From Cyclobacteriaceae bacterium (GTDB taxonomy: Bacteria; Bacteroidota; Bacteroidia; Cytophagales; Cyclobacteriaceae), in assembly GCA_009885605.1 (NCBI GenBank), contig VFKK01000290.1:1-6453 (forward strand): a stretch of DNA of 6,453 nt. Reading direction: 5' to 3'. Both the position numbers and the translations under genes were made by a program. A model generated the notes under the pieces. That model had not been told where the DNA came from. It did no database searches and saw only the letters and a list, made by a program, of their open reading frames with translations. Below, in pieces: positions 1 to 6,282 of this stretch; the first letter of the stretch is position 1, and the number at the start of each line of letters is the position of its first letter.

Positions 1-240
1 ATCCATGGACATCATCTGCGCAACTTTCAGGGCGGAGCCCTTCAATTCACTCAGGGATTTGTAGATATCTGTCGCATTGTTAGCATGGAGTTCTTCCTTG
101 TCCATGGAAGGGTTCACCATTTTTTTGGCGTAATGCTTCATGTAGTTGCCACCGACTTTCGCTCCGGTGGAAATAAACTTTGCCGCTCGCTGCACTTTGG
201 TCACCGGTATGGCTCCCTGTTCTTTCAATTTTTCGGGCAT
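1..240 (-). CDS. ABC1/UbiB-family kinase-like protein, N-terminal 80 residues (cut by window edge)
   Basis: This is the first 80 codons of a gene that continues beyond base 1. The visible part is a basic N-terminal region followed by SELKGSALKVAQMMSMD at residues 64-80. That stretch matches the KxGQ region which marks the ABC1/AarF/UbiB/COQ8 atypical kinase family. Here the motif reads KVAQ (residues 72-75), with Ala in place of Gly. The ATP-binding lobes lie outside the window, so catalytic residues cannot be checked. Family members support quinone synthesis or lipid metabolism by an ATPase-type activity. Bacteroidota generally use menaquinone, so a ubiquinone role should not be assumed. The ATG at 238-240 lies three bases after the stop of the TetR-like gene, which suggests co-transcription and perhaps translational coupling. 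The family call is fairly firm; the substrate is unknown. Confidence 0.82.
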   Translation of the reverse strand, partial: MPEKLKEQGAIPVTKVQRAAKFISTGAKVGGNYMKHYAKKMVNPSMDKEELHANNATDIYKSLSELKGSALKVAQMMSMD

Positions 241-243
241 GAT

Positions 244-909
244 TTATTTGGATTGATAAAGGAACTTGGCAAAGTCAAGAAATGAATCCAATGCACTTTT
301 CCCCATCAGGTCGAAAGCGAGATTCACTGATTTTTCAATTGCAGCGTCGGTTTTTTCAAACTTTGGAGATCTGTCATCCAGCCAATATCTGAACACAAAC
401 CAAGTTTGAAACCAAAGTGCTTCATCGTATCGATCACTGATGATTGGCCTGCTGGCGATCTCCTCCGTTTCTTTCCCTTCGAGCACGATTTCATTTGCAA
501 AGTCCTTAAACTTCTGCTTAAACTCAGAAGCCTCCTTAGGCAAATTCATCAAAGTCTGTGACTTGCTTTCGTAAAGGCTCAGGAGATAAGATCTGTTTTT
601 CTTCAATTCCTCAATCCAGGTGAAAAGGAAACTAAGAAATTTTTCCCTCGCACTGTATTCTCTGAAGATTTCCTGTGATTCTACCTGGCGAATAGTTTCA
701 TCAAAAATTTCAACCCAAATCGCCGACTTAATAGATTCGAAAGAAGTGAAATAGGTGTAAAACTCTTCCTCCTTCATCTTCAAATCTTTGGCAAATTTGA
801 AAACTGACTTGGGTGCCGAGCCATGCTCCAACACATAATTTTTATATCCTTCCAGAATAACGATTCTGAGATCCTTCTTTGCTGCCTTCTTAGCTGTTGT
901 AGTTTCCAT
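244..909 (-). CDS. TetR-like helical regulator upstream of the ABC1 kinase gene
   Basis: The protein has 221 residues, the usual TetR-family length. Residues 12-65 fit the N-terminal three-helix DNA-binding domain: the FAKDLKM...FYTYFTSFESI pattern at 39-60 follows the family's IA...GV...YxYFxSKExL signature. The rest is an all-helical, aromatic-rich domain with no membrane segment, resembling the TetR C-terminal domains common in Bacteroidota. Two details are odd. The recognition helix carries three glutamates in a row (47-49), where family members usually have small or polar residues. The turn glycine is replaced by Lys44. DNA binding may therefore be weak or altered. The N-terminal ATG is followed by a Lys/Ala-rich tail, and the next gene begins three bases after the stop. 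I infer a two-gene operon in which this protein may regulate itself and the kinase-like gene. The ligand is unknown. Confidence 0.78.
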   Translation of the reverse strand: METTTAKKAAKKDLRIVILEGYKNYVLEHGSAPKSVFKFAKDLKMKEEEFYTYFTSFESIKSAIWVEIFDETIRQVESQEIFREYSAREKFLSFLFTWIEELKKNRSYLLSLYESKSQTLMNLPKEASEFKQKFKDFANEIVLEGKETEEIASRPIISDRYDEALWFQTWFVFRYWLDDRSPKFEKTDAAIEKSVNLAFDLMGKSALDSFLDFAKFLYQSK

Positions 910-970
910 GAGTTTTGCTAAAATCTAAGTCGTTAACACTCAAAGGAGACTTCAGGTTTAGAAAAGTCAT

Positions 971-997
971 AAAAAAACCGGAGTCTTTCGATCCGGT
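971..997 (-). terminator. Rho-independent terminator of hslV
   Basis: Read on the minus strand, ACCGGA and TCCGGT form a six-base stem, extended by TC/GA across one bulged C and closed by a GAAA tetraloop. Seven T residues follow directly. It starts 9 bases after the hslV stop codon, so it should end the hslV transcript before the TetR-like gene. Confidence 0.85.
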
Positions 998-1005
998 GCT
1001 TTGTT

Positions 1006-1548
1006 TTAGCTTTTTACTTTCTCTACTACAAGATTATGATTGGTGTAAATACAGACATCAGCTGCGATATGGAGGCTTTCCCTCACCATTTCCTCAGCGG
1101 TGAGATGCGGTGCAAATTTCTTCATCGCTCGTGCCGCAGATTGAGCATACATACTTCCGGAACCGATCGTGGCAATCTCCATATCCGGATCGATTACATC
1201 CCCGTTTCCGGAAATGATCAAAATATCATCTTTGTCCGCTACGATCATCATCGCTTCGAGTTTACTTAACATTCTGTCAGTTCTCCATTCTTTCGCCAGT
1301 TCCACTGCAGCCCGCTTCATATTATTTCCAAAAGCACCAAGCTTCTCTTCGAATTTGTCTAAAAGAGTGAAAGCATCAGCAGTTGATCCGGCAAAACCTG
1401 TCACGATTTTCCCTCCTTGCATGACGCGAATTTTTTTCACTGTACTCTTTGCAACCGTATTTCCCAAAGTGGCCTGACCGTCCGCACCTATTACTACTTC
1501 CCCGTTGTGGCGAATCGCAACGACGGTGGTTGATTTAATTTTTTCCAT
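1006..1548 (-). CDS. hslV: HslV (ClpQ), peptidase subunit of the HslVU protease
   Basis: HslV forms the double-hexamer proteolytic core that degrades cytoplasmic proteins unfolded by the ATPase HslU. From the ATG at 1546-1548 the protein has 180 residues, the usual length. The N-terminal nucleophile is probably Thr7 in KSTTVVAIRHN. With Thr7 counted as residue 1, Asp23, Lys39 and Ser130 fall at mature positions 17, 33 and 124, the family's active-site positions. DGQATLGNTV, GFAGSTADAFTL, ELAKEWRTDRML and CIYTNH are further family signatures. An in-frame TTG at 1555-1557 would add MSN; I prefer the ATG. Either start leaves a short propeptide before the Thr, unlike E. coli HslV, where only Met is removed. 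No hslU is in the window. The gene sits between its own probable promoter and a terminator, so it looks monocistronic. Confidence 0.96.
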   Translation of the reverse strand: MEKIKSTTVVAIRHNGEVVIGADGQATLGNTVAKSTVKKIRVMQGGKIVTGFAGSTADAFTLLDKFEEKLGAFGNNMKRAAVELAKEWRTDRMLSKLEAMMIVADKDDILIISGNGDVIDPDMEIATIGSGSMYAQSAARAMKKFAPHLTAEEMVRESLHIAADVCIYTNHNLVVEKVKS

Positions 1549-1562
1549 GTTTGACAATTATA

Positions 1563-1588
1563 AAGTTAATGGGTGAACAAGTTAATGG
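1563..1588. repeat. 10-bp direct repeat in the hslV leader
   Basis: AAGTTAATGG occurs at 1563-1572 and again at 1579-1588, a 16-base period. The pair lies between the hslV start codon and the candidate -7 element, and the outer copy overlaps the expected transcription start. It could be an operator or chance similarity in A/T-rich DNA. Confidence 0.5.
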
Positions 1589-1592
1589 TCAG

Positions 1593-1600
1593 CAAAAATA
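1593..1600 (-). promoter_or_regulatory. Candidate -7 element of the hslV promoter
   Basis: On the minus strand this reads TATTTTTG, an exact match to the Bacteroidota -7 consensus TAnnTTTG and identical to the aceF -7 element. The -33 part is weak: only TTTT or TTTC at a spacing of 16-17 bases. Transcription would start near 1586, giving a leader of about 40 bases. The aceF terminator lies upstream, so hslV needs a promoter in this gap, which supports the call. Confidence 0.45.
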
Positions 1601-1675
1601 GAATTTCGAGCAACTTGAAAATTTTATTGTCCGATCTCAATATCTACCCACCAGTTTCAACAACCATACTAAAAG

Positions 1676-1703
1676 CAAAAAGTCCTGAAATCAGGACTTT
1701 TTG
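1676..1703 (-). terminator. Palindromic rho-independent terminator of aceF
   Basis: Two perfectly complementary 13-base arms (1676-1688 and 1691-1703) flank a two-base centre. Each arm has the core GTCCTGA/TCAGGAC with a five-base A or T run outside it. On the minus strand it follows the aceF stop by 16 bases. The symmetric A/T runs would also allow termination in the other direction, though no plus-strand gene reads into it. Confidence 0.9.
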
Positions 1704-1719
1704 GCAGAAATTCTATTTC

Positions 1720-3384
1720 TTAAATCAGGATTCTGACCGGATCTTCGAGCAAACCTTTTAAAGTAAGCAAGAAAGCGGAACCAACCGCTCCGTCCACGAC
1801 GCGGTGATCGCAAGACAATGTAACCTTCATCAGGTTTCCGATTTTCATTTGACCCTCTTTTACTATTACTGTTTCTTTAATCCCACCTACTGCAAGGATA
1901 CAAGCGTCGGGCGGATTGATAATCGCAGTGAATTCATCGATTCCAAACATCCCTAAGTTGGAAATGGTGAAGGTATTTCCTTCCCAGTCTTTTGGCTGAA
2001 GCTCTTTGGTTTTAGCTTTCCCTCCAAGGGTTTTCGCCTGATTGGAAATTTGTGAAAGAGAAAGACTGTCTGCAAATCTGATTACAGGCACTAAAAGTCC
2101 TTCTTCTACAGCAACTGCCATCCCGATATGAATGTGATCGTTGTAACGAATTTTATCGCCCAACCAGCTTGAATTTACTTTTGGATGCTGACGCAAAGCC
2201 GATGCACAAGCTTTGATCACCAAATCGTTGAAGGAGATTTTCACCGTAGAAATCTCGTTCATACTTTTTCTCGCCTCGATTGACTTGTCCATGTTGATTT
2301 CCATGGTCAGGTAGAAATGCGGCGCTCCGAATTTACTTTCTGCAAGTCTCTTTGCGATTACTTTTCTCATTTGAGAAACCTTCTCTTCACGGAAACTTTC
2401 CTGTCCTAGTGCAGGTCCACTTGCGACAGCAGGAGCTGCAGCAACAGGAGCAGCGGCAGGCACGAAATTCTCAATGTCTTTTTTTACAATTCTTCCTCCC
2501 TCACCGGAACCACTGATTTGACGAATGTCAAATCCCTTATCCTCAGCGATTTTCTTAGCTAATGGAGAAGCTTTCACCCGATCCCCTTCTTGTGCCAAAG
2601 AAACAACCTGTGCAGAGGATAGAGCAACGGATGGAGCAGCAGCCGGCGCCTCAATTACTGGAGGAACATCAGGAGTTTCGGCTTTTGCTTCGACCGGAAC
2701 CGATGCAGGAGCAGAAGATTGGCCTTTTAAAAGTTTTTCAAAATCAGCCCCTTTTTCACCGATGACAGCGATTACTCCGTCTACAGGAACGCTGTCACCA
2801 GCCTGAACTCCGATGTAAAGCAAAGTACCATCTTCATAGGATTCAAGTTCCATTGTCGCCTTATCGGTTTCTACTTCGGCGATGATTTCACCTGATTTTA
2901 CTATGTCCCCTACTTTCTTCAACCAAGCCGAGATTGTTCCCTCTTGCATCGTATCAGACATTTTTGGCATTGTGATTACAGTAGCATTGATGCCTGAAAC
3001 ATCGACTTTCTCTGCAGGGGTCTCGGTTTTAACTGGAATTTCTTCTTTTGCAACTGAAGCAGTTGCATCGATTACAGGAGCTGCTTCTTCCTTCTTCACA
3101 GGAGGTACTGAGGCAGAGCCGTTCAGCAAACTCTCATACGCTTCACCTTTTTCACCTATGATGGCGATGATTCCATTTACAGGCACTGAATCTTTTTCCT
3201 TTACTCCAATATATAGAAGGACACCTTCTTCGTAGGATTCAAGCTCCATGGTAGCTTTGTCAGTCTCCACTTCCGCCAGGATGTCTCCCGGTTTTACAGT
3301 ATCTCCAACTTTTTTCAACCATGCAGCGATCACACCTTCCTCCATCGTGTCGCTCATTTTAGGCATTCTTATAATTTCGGCCAT
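1720..3384 (-). CDS. aceF: Pyruvate dehydrogenase E2, dihydrolipoamide acetyltransferase with two lipoyl domains
   Basis: E2 is the core of the pyruvate dehydrogenase complex and passes the acetyl group from lipoyl-lysine to CoA. The 554 residues read in order: lipoyl domain 1 (about 1-82, lipoylated Lys43 in ETDKATME), an Ala/Pro/Glu linker, lipoyl domain 2 (about 135-216, Lys175 in the same motif), a second linker, the peripheral subunit-binding domain (about 269-307, ASPLAKKIAEDKG and GSGEGGRIVKKDIE), an Ala/Pro linker (308-327), and the catalytic domain (328-554). Catalytic His527 and Asp531 lie in SCDHRVVDG. The MPKMSDTM start and this domain order favour the pyruvate over the 2-oxoglutarate enzyme. 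The ATG is followed at once by the domain start, so it is secure. No E1 or E3 gene is adjacent; the gene has its own promoter and terminator. Confidence 0.95.
   Translation of the reverse strand: MAEIIRMPKMSDTMEEGVIAAWLKKVGDTVKPGDILAEVETDKATMELESYEEGVLLYIGVKEKDSVPVNGIIAIIGEKGEAYESLLNGSASVPPVKKEEAAPVIDATASVAKEEIPVKTETPAEKVDVSGINATVITMPKMSDTMQEGTISAWLKKVGDIVKSGEIIAEVETDKATMELESYEDGTLLYIGVQAGDSVPVDGVIAVIGEKGADFEKLLKGQSSAPASVPVEAKAETPDVPPVIEAPAAAPSVALSSAQVVSLAQEGDRVKASPLAKKIAEDKGFDIRQISGSGEGGRIVKKDIENFVPAAAPVAAAPAVASGPALGQESFREEKVSQMRKVIAKRLAESKFGAPHFYLTMEINMDKSIEARKSMNEISTVKISFNDLVIKACASALRQHPKVNSSWLGDKIRYNDHIHIGMAVAVEEGLLVPVIRFADSLSLSQISNQAKTLGGKAKTKELQPKDWEGNTFTISNLGMFGIDEFTAIINPPDACILAVGGIKETVIVKEGQMKIGNLMKVTLSCDHRVVDGAVGSAFLLTLKGLLEDPVRILI
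2740..3384 (-). repeat. Internal duplication: two lipoyl domains within aceF
   Basis: Residues 7-80 and 139-212 of the E2 protein align without gaps and agree at 59 of 74 positions by hand count (about 80%). The repeat offset is 132 codons (396 bases). The DNA differs at many third codon positions even where the protein is identical, for example 2833-2881 against 3229-3277. The copies are therefore not a very recent duplication; selection holds the protein sequence. Confidence 0.9.
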
Positions 3385-3418
3385 GAGTTATTGCTCTCTT
3401 ATTCGTTTTTAAAGTGTC

Positions 3419-3450
3419 CAAAAATAGTTTTTATAAAGTCTTTATTCAAA
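3419..3450 (-). promoter_or_regulatory. aceF promoter, Bacteroidota type
   Basis: On the minus strand, TTTG at 3447-3450 is followed after exactly 20 bases by TATTTTTG at 3419-3426. This fits the primary sigma-factor promoter of Bacteroidota (TTTG at -33, TAnnTTTG at -7). Transcription would start near 3412, leaving a leader of about 28 bases before the aceF ATG. The leader has a purine stretch, AAGAGAG, at a distance possible for weak ribosome binding. A second TAnnTTTG-like match (3447-3454) overlaps the -33 element but has no TTTG of its own at the right distance. Confidence 0.72.
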
Positions 3451-3503
3451 TATAAAACTTAATTTCCCGACGCATTTCAGCCATCCTGTCTCAATTATCT
3501 GAC

Positions 3504-4463
3504 ATGCCGCTACTCCAACACAGCTCATACACACGTCCTAAGTGGCTCTTCAATGGCCACCTCGAAACTATTTATCCGGCTATTTTTCGTAAAGTCGAAC
3601 TGGTAAATCCAACCCGGGAACGAATAGACACCATTGATGGAGATTTCCTGGATTTGGATTGGTACAAAAACGGGAAATCTAAACTGGTGATCATCAGCCA
3701 TGGTTTGGAAGGAAACAGCACCCGTCCCTACATGTTAGGAATGGCAAAAATATTTCTTCAGAATGAATTTGATGTCCTTACCTGGACTTTTCGTGGCTGT
3801 GGAGAAGAGCTCAATAAAAATGTAATTTTCTATCATTCGGGGGCGACCTATGATCTGGATCAAGTCGTGAAACATGCTGAAAAAGAATATGAAGAAATTT
3901 TTCTGGTGGGTTTCAGCCTTGGCGGAAATTTGACTTTAAAATATCTGGGAGAGAAAGGCGACAACCTTCCGAAGATTAAGAAAGGAGTCGCTATTTCTGT
4001 TCCACTTCACCTCGCAAGTAGCTGTGCAAAAATATCCGAGAGGGAAAATATTCTTTATTCGAAGCGTTTCCTTAAAACTTTAAAGAAGAAAGTAGTCAGT
4101 AAATCGCTGGAGCATCCAGATCAGATTCCTGTTGGTGTCCTGCGAAATGTGAAAACCTTGTCAGATTTTGATGATCTTTTTACCGGGCCACTTCATGGAT
4201 TTGCAGATGCAAAAGAATACTATGAAGTGAATAGTTCCCTCTATTTTCTTGATCAAATTAAAGTGCCGTCACTCGTCCTGAACGCTCAAAATGATCCTTT
4301 TTTGAGCGAAAAATGCTTTCCGGTAAAATTGGCGAAGTCATTGGATTGGGTCACATTTGAATTCCCAAAACATGGAGGCCATGTCGGATTTAGCACCGAT
4401 AATTCAAAAAATCACTACTATTCAGAACTGCGTGCGGTTGAATTTATAACATCGGTTTTCTAA
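3504..4463 (+). CDS. yheT: YheT-like alpha/beta hydrolase
   Basis: The protein has 319 residues and follows E. coli YheT (COG0429, related to eukaryotic ABHD1/ABHD3) along its length. Shared features in order are NGHLETIYP (17-25), the HGLEG oxyanion region (66-70), FRGCGEE (96-102), YHSGAT (110-115), the nucleophile elbow GFSLGGN with Ser138, FDDLFTGPLHGFADAKEYY (222-240), NDPF with Asp264, and HGGHVGF with His293. The Ser138-Asp264-His293 triad is complete, so the enzyme should be active, probably as a carboxylesterase or lipase-like hydrolase. The natural substrate of this family is poorly defined. No signal peptide is seen, so it is probably cytoplasmic. It is transcribed away from aceF, and I could not find a convincing promoter for it. 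The SRAP gene follows 31 bases later and may share its transcript. Confidence 0.9.
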   Translation: MPLLQHSSYTRPKWLFNGHLETIYPAIFRKVELVNPTRERIDTIDGDFLDLDWYKNGKSKLVIISHGLEGNSTRPYMLGMAKIFLQNEFDVLTWTFRGCGEELNKNVIFYHSGATYDLDQVVKHAEKEYEEIFLVGFSLGGNLTLKYLGEKGDNLPKIKKGVAISVPLHLASSCAKISERENILYSKRFLKTLKKKVVSKSLEHPDQIPVGVLRNVKTLSDFDDLFTGPLHGFADAKEYYEVNSSLYFLDQIKVPSLVLNAQNDPFLSEKCFPVKLAKSLDWVTFEFPKHGGHVGFSTDNSKNHYYSELRAVEFITSVF

Positions 4464-4494
4464 CTTCCCTCCTGATTCTCAAAACTTCCCAAAA

Positions 4495-5193
4495 ATGTGC
4501 GGACGATATTCCCTGAGTAAAAGTAAAATTGAACTGGAAGAGCGATTTCAGGCAGAAATGTTGCCGGATTTCAAACCTCGATACAATGTAGCTCCGACGC
4601 AATTGGTGCCAGTCATTACCTCTCAGAGCCCAAAAGGATTCTCTTTTTTTTATTGGGGTATCACTCCTGATTTCGGAAAAAATAAACCAGTTGCTCAAAA
4701 ACTTATCAATGCACGGGCTGAATCAGTCAATGATAAAGTCTCATTCAAAAGCTCTTTCGAAAAAAGGCGTTGCCTGATTCCGGCCGATGGATTTTACGAA
4801 TGGAAAAAACTGGGCAAGAAAACAAAAATCCCGTACCGGTTCACTTTGAAAGAGGATGAATTATTTGCTTTCGCAGGAATCTGGGAAGAATATGAGACAG
4901 TAAACGGAGAGATTCAGCATACTTTTTTAATCCTGACGACTGGTCCCAATGATATAGTGTCCGAGATTCATGACCGGATGCCAGTGATATTGAATCGTCA
5001 AATGGAGAAAAAATGGCTCGATAATTATACATCCGAATCCGAACTTTTGGCAATGCTTCATCCCTATCCTTCTGATCAGATGCTGAGTTATACAGTCTCT
5101 CCTTTAGTGAATTCTGTCGAAAACGATGTCCCAAGTATCCTTCGGAAAACTTCCCCTGCCGATCAGCACGGCAATTATACCCTTTTTGGATAA
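4495..5193 (+). CDS. yedK: SRAP protein (YedK/HMCES), abasic-site DNA-protein crosslinker
   Basis: SRAP proteins shield abasic sites in single-stranded DNA by forming a thiazolidine crosslink through Cys2. The start is fixed by this chemistry: the ATG is followed directly by CGRYS, so Cys2 becomes N-terminal once Met is removed. Other family landmarks are YNVAPTQ (30-36), FYWGITPDF (52-60), INARAE with Asn72 (71-76), CLIPADGFYEW with Glu102 (93-103), FAGIWE (126-131) and HDRMPVIL with His159 (159-166). Cys2, Asn72, Glu102 and His159 correspond to the active-site set known in YedK, so the protein looks intact. Its 232 residues are a normal length. The old name 'SOS response-associated peptidase' comes from gene neighbourhoods; no LexA-type site or SOS gene is visible here. 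There is no clear terminator before fabH. Confidence 0.95.
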   Translation: MCGRYSLSKSKIELEERFQAEMLPDFKPRYNVAPTQLVPVITSQSPKGFSFFYWGITPDFGKNKPVAQKLINARAESVNDKVSFKSSFEKRRCLIPADGFYEWKKLGKKTKIPYRFTLKEDELFAFAGIWEEYETVNGEIQHTFLILTTGPNDIVSEIHDRMPVILNRQMEKKWLDNYTSESELLAMLHPYPSDQMLSYTVSPLVNSVENDVPSILRKTSPADQHGNYTLFG

Positions 5194-5282
5194 TTCGATT
5201 CTGATCCTCCCTTTTACCTTTTTGGATTAGTGACATATCTTCCGATATTCAAATCCATTTTGCAAAATAGACCCAGATAAAA

Positions 5283-6281
5283 ATGAAAAAATCCCGGATC
5301 CTTGGTGTGGGACATTACGTCCCTGAGCGCATCGTAACCAACCAGGAACTCACTGAAATGATGAATACCACGAATGAATGGATCGTGGAAAGAACTGGAA
5401 TTCAGGAGAGAAGATGGTTTACCCCGGGAATAGACACAGTTACAAGCATGTCGAAAAAAGCCACCGAAATGGCGCTCGAAAGAGCCGGAGTAAGTGCCAA
5501 AGAGATTGATTTCATTATTTTCGCTACTATAACTCCTGACTATTTTATTCCGGGAAACGGCGTGCTCCTCCAACGGGAGTTGGGAATGGGAACGATCGGA
5601 GCTCTTGACATTCGGAATGCATGTTCAGGGTTTATTTATGGCCTTTCGATCGCAGATCAGTTCATTAAAACAGGGATGTATAAAAAAATCCTGGTGGTTG
5701 GTGCTGAGATTCAGTCATCAGCTTTGGACAAAAGCGATGAGGGACGATCAAGTTCGGTGATTTTTGCCGATGGCGCCGGAGCAGCAATAGTGGGTGAGGT
5801 AGATTCGGATCAGCCGGGAATTCTTACAACACACCTTCATGCTCAGGGTGAGTACGCTGAAGAACTTTATTGTAAAGATCCTGGAAGCAGCCGGGAAGTA
5901 AGGCTTTCCCCAGAATTAATCGAATCAGGAAGTTTTCAGCTGAAAATGAATGGAAACACTGTATTTAAGCATGCAGTGGTCCGGTTCATGGAAGTAATCA
6001 ACGAAGCCCTAGTAGCAAATAATCTCAATAAAGACGCAATTGACTTGCTTGTTCCCCATCAGGCAAACCTCCGAATCAGTCAATACATTCAGCAGAAGCT
6101 TGGGCTTCCGGATGAAAAAGTCTTCAATAACATCATGTATCTGGGAAATACTACCGCTGGCACTATTCCCATCGCTTTGAGTCAGGCCTGGGAACAGGGT
6201 AGAATCGAGGAAGGTGACCTAATTTGCCTTGCTGCTTTTGGCTCAGGCTTTACATGGGCTTCAGCTTTGCTCCGATGGTAA
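5283..6281 (+). CDS. fabH: Beta-ketoacyl-ACP synthase III (FabH type)
   Basis: FabH enzymes start fatty acid chains by condensing an acyl-CoA, often acetyl-CoA, with malonyl-ACP. The protein has 332 residues, slightly longer than E. coli FabH. The Cys-His-Asn triad is complete: Cys114 in NACSGF, His259 in VPHQAN and Asn289 in GNTTAGTIP. TNEWIVERTGIQERR (30-44), FADGAGAA (161-168) and the C-terminal FGSGFTWASALLRW are also typical. Some positions differ from the usual form (TPDYFIPGN at 84-92; GNTTAGT where GNTSAAS is common), and plsX and rpmF, frequent partners of the main fabH, are absent nearby. It may be a second fabH paralogue with another primer or a role in special lipids; this is inference. 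An 89-base gap precedes it, and the next gene starts one base after its stop. Confidence 0.92.
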   Translation: MKKSRILGVGHYVPERIVTNQELTEMMNTTNEWIVERTGIQERRWFTPGIDTVTSMSKKATEMALERAGVSAKEIDFIIFATITPDYFIPGNGVLLQRELGMGTIGALDIRNACSGFIYGLSIADQFIKTGMYKKILVVGAEIQSSALDKSDEGRSSSVIFADGAGAAIVGEVDSDQPGILTTHLHAQGEYAEELYCKDPGSSREVRLSPELIESGSFQLKMNGNTVFKHAVVRFMEVINEALVANNLNKDAIDLLVPHQANLRISQYIQQKLGLPDEKVFNNIMYLGNTTAGTIPIALSQAWEQGRIEEGDLICLAAFGSGFTWASALLRW

Positions 6282-6282
6282 A

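Noticed and set aside
910..970. Promoter for the TetR-like gene: TTTG followed by TAGATTTT on the minus strand
   Set aside because: The spacing is only 13 bases and the second element misses its final G. A promoter must exist here or upstream, but this match is too poor to annotate.
1573..1761. Small plus-strand open frame across the aceF-hslV gap
   Set aside because: It runs through the aceF terminator and into the aceF 3' end, and resembles no protein. The gap is better explained by regulatory sites.
2525..3235. Plus-strand open frames inside aceF, rich in Ala, Ser, Thr and Gly
   Set aside because: They mirror the Ala/Pro-rich linkers and lipoyl domains of aceF on the other strand. The low-complexity coding sequence explains their length.
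3385..3503. Plus-strand promoter for the yheT-like gene
   Set aside because: No TTTG occurs on the plus strand in this gap, and TAATTTCC has two mismatches to the -7 consensus, so no site can be supported.
5183..5213. Weak hairpin GGAT...ATCC after the SRAP gene as a terminator
   Set aside because: The stem has four pairs plus a short inner pairing across a three-base bulge, and no clean T run follows. It is not convincing.
4841..5236. Minus-strand open frame of 131 codons inside the SRAP gene
   Set aside because: It lies antisense to conserved SRAP motifs, and the translation is rich in Arg, Ser and Tyr without a fold pattern; it is a shadow frame.
5221..5253. Promoter for fabH from TTTG at 5221-5224
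   Set aside because: At the right distance the sequence is TATTCAAA, which keeps only the TA of TAnnTTTG. fabH could instead be read from upstream.
5214..5573. Minus-strand open frame of 119 codons across the start of fabH
   Set aside because: It overlaps the conserved N-terminal part of fabH, its translation shows no recognisable domain, and it has no promoter or separate conservation signal.
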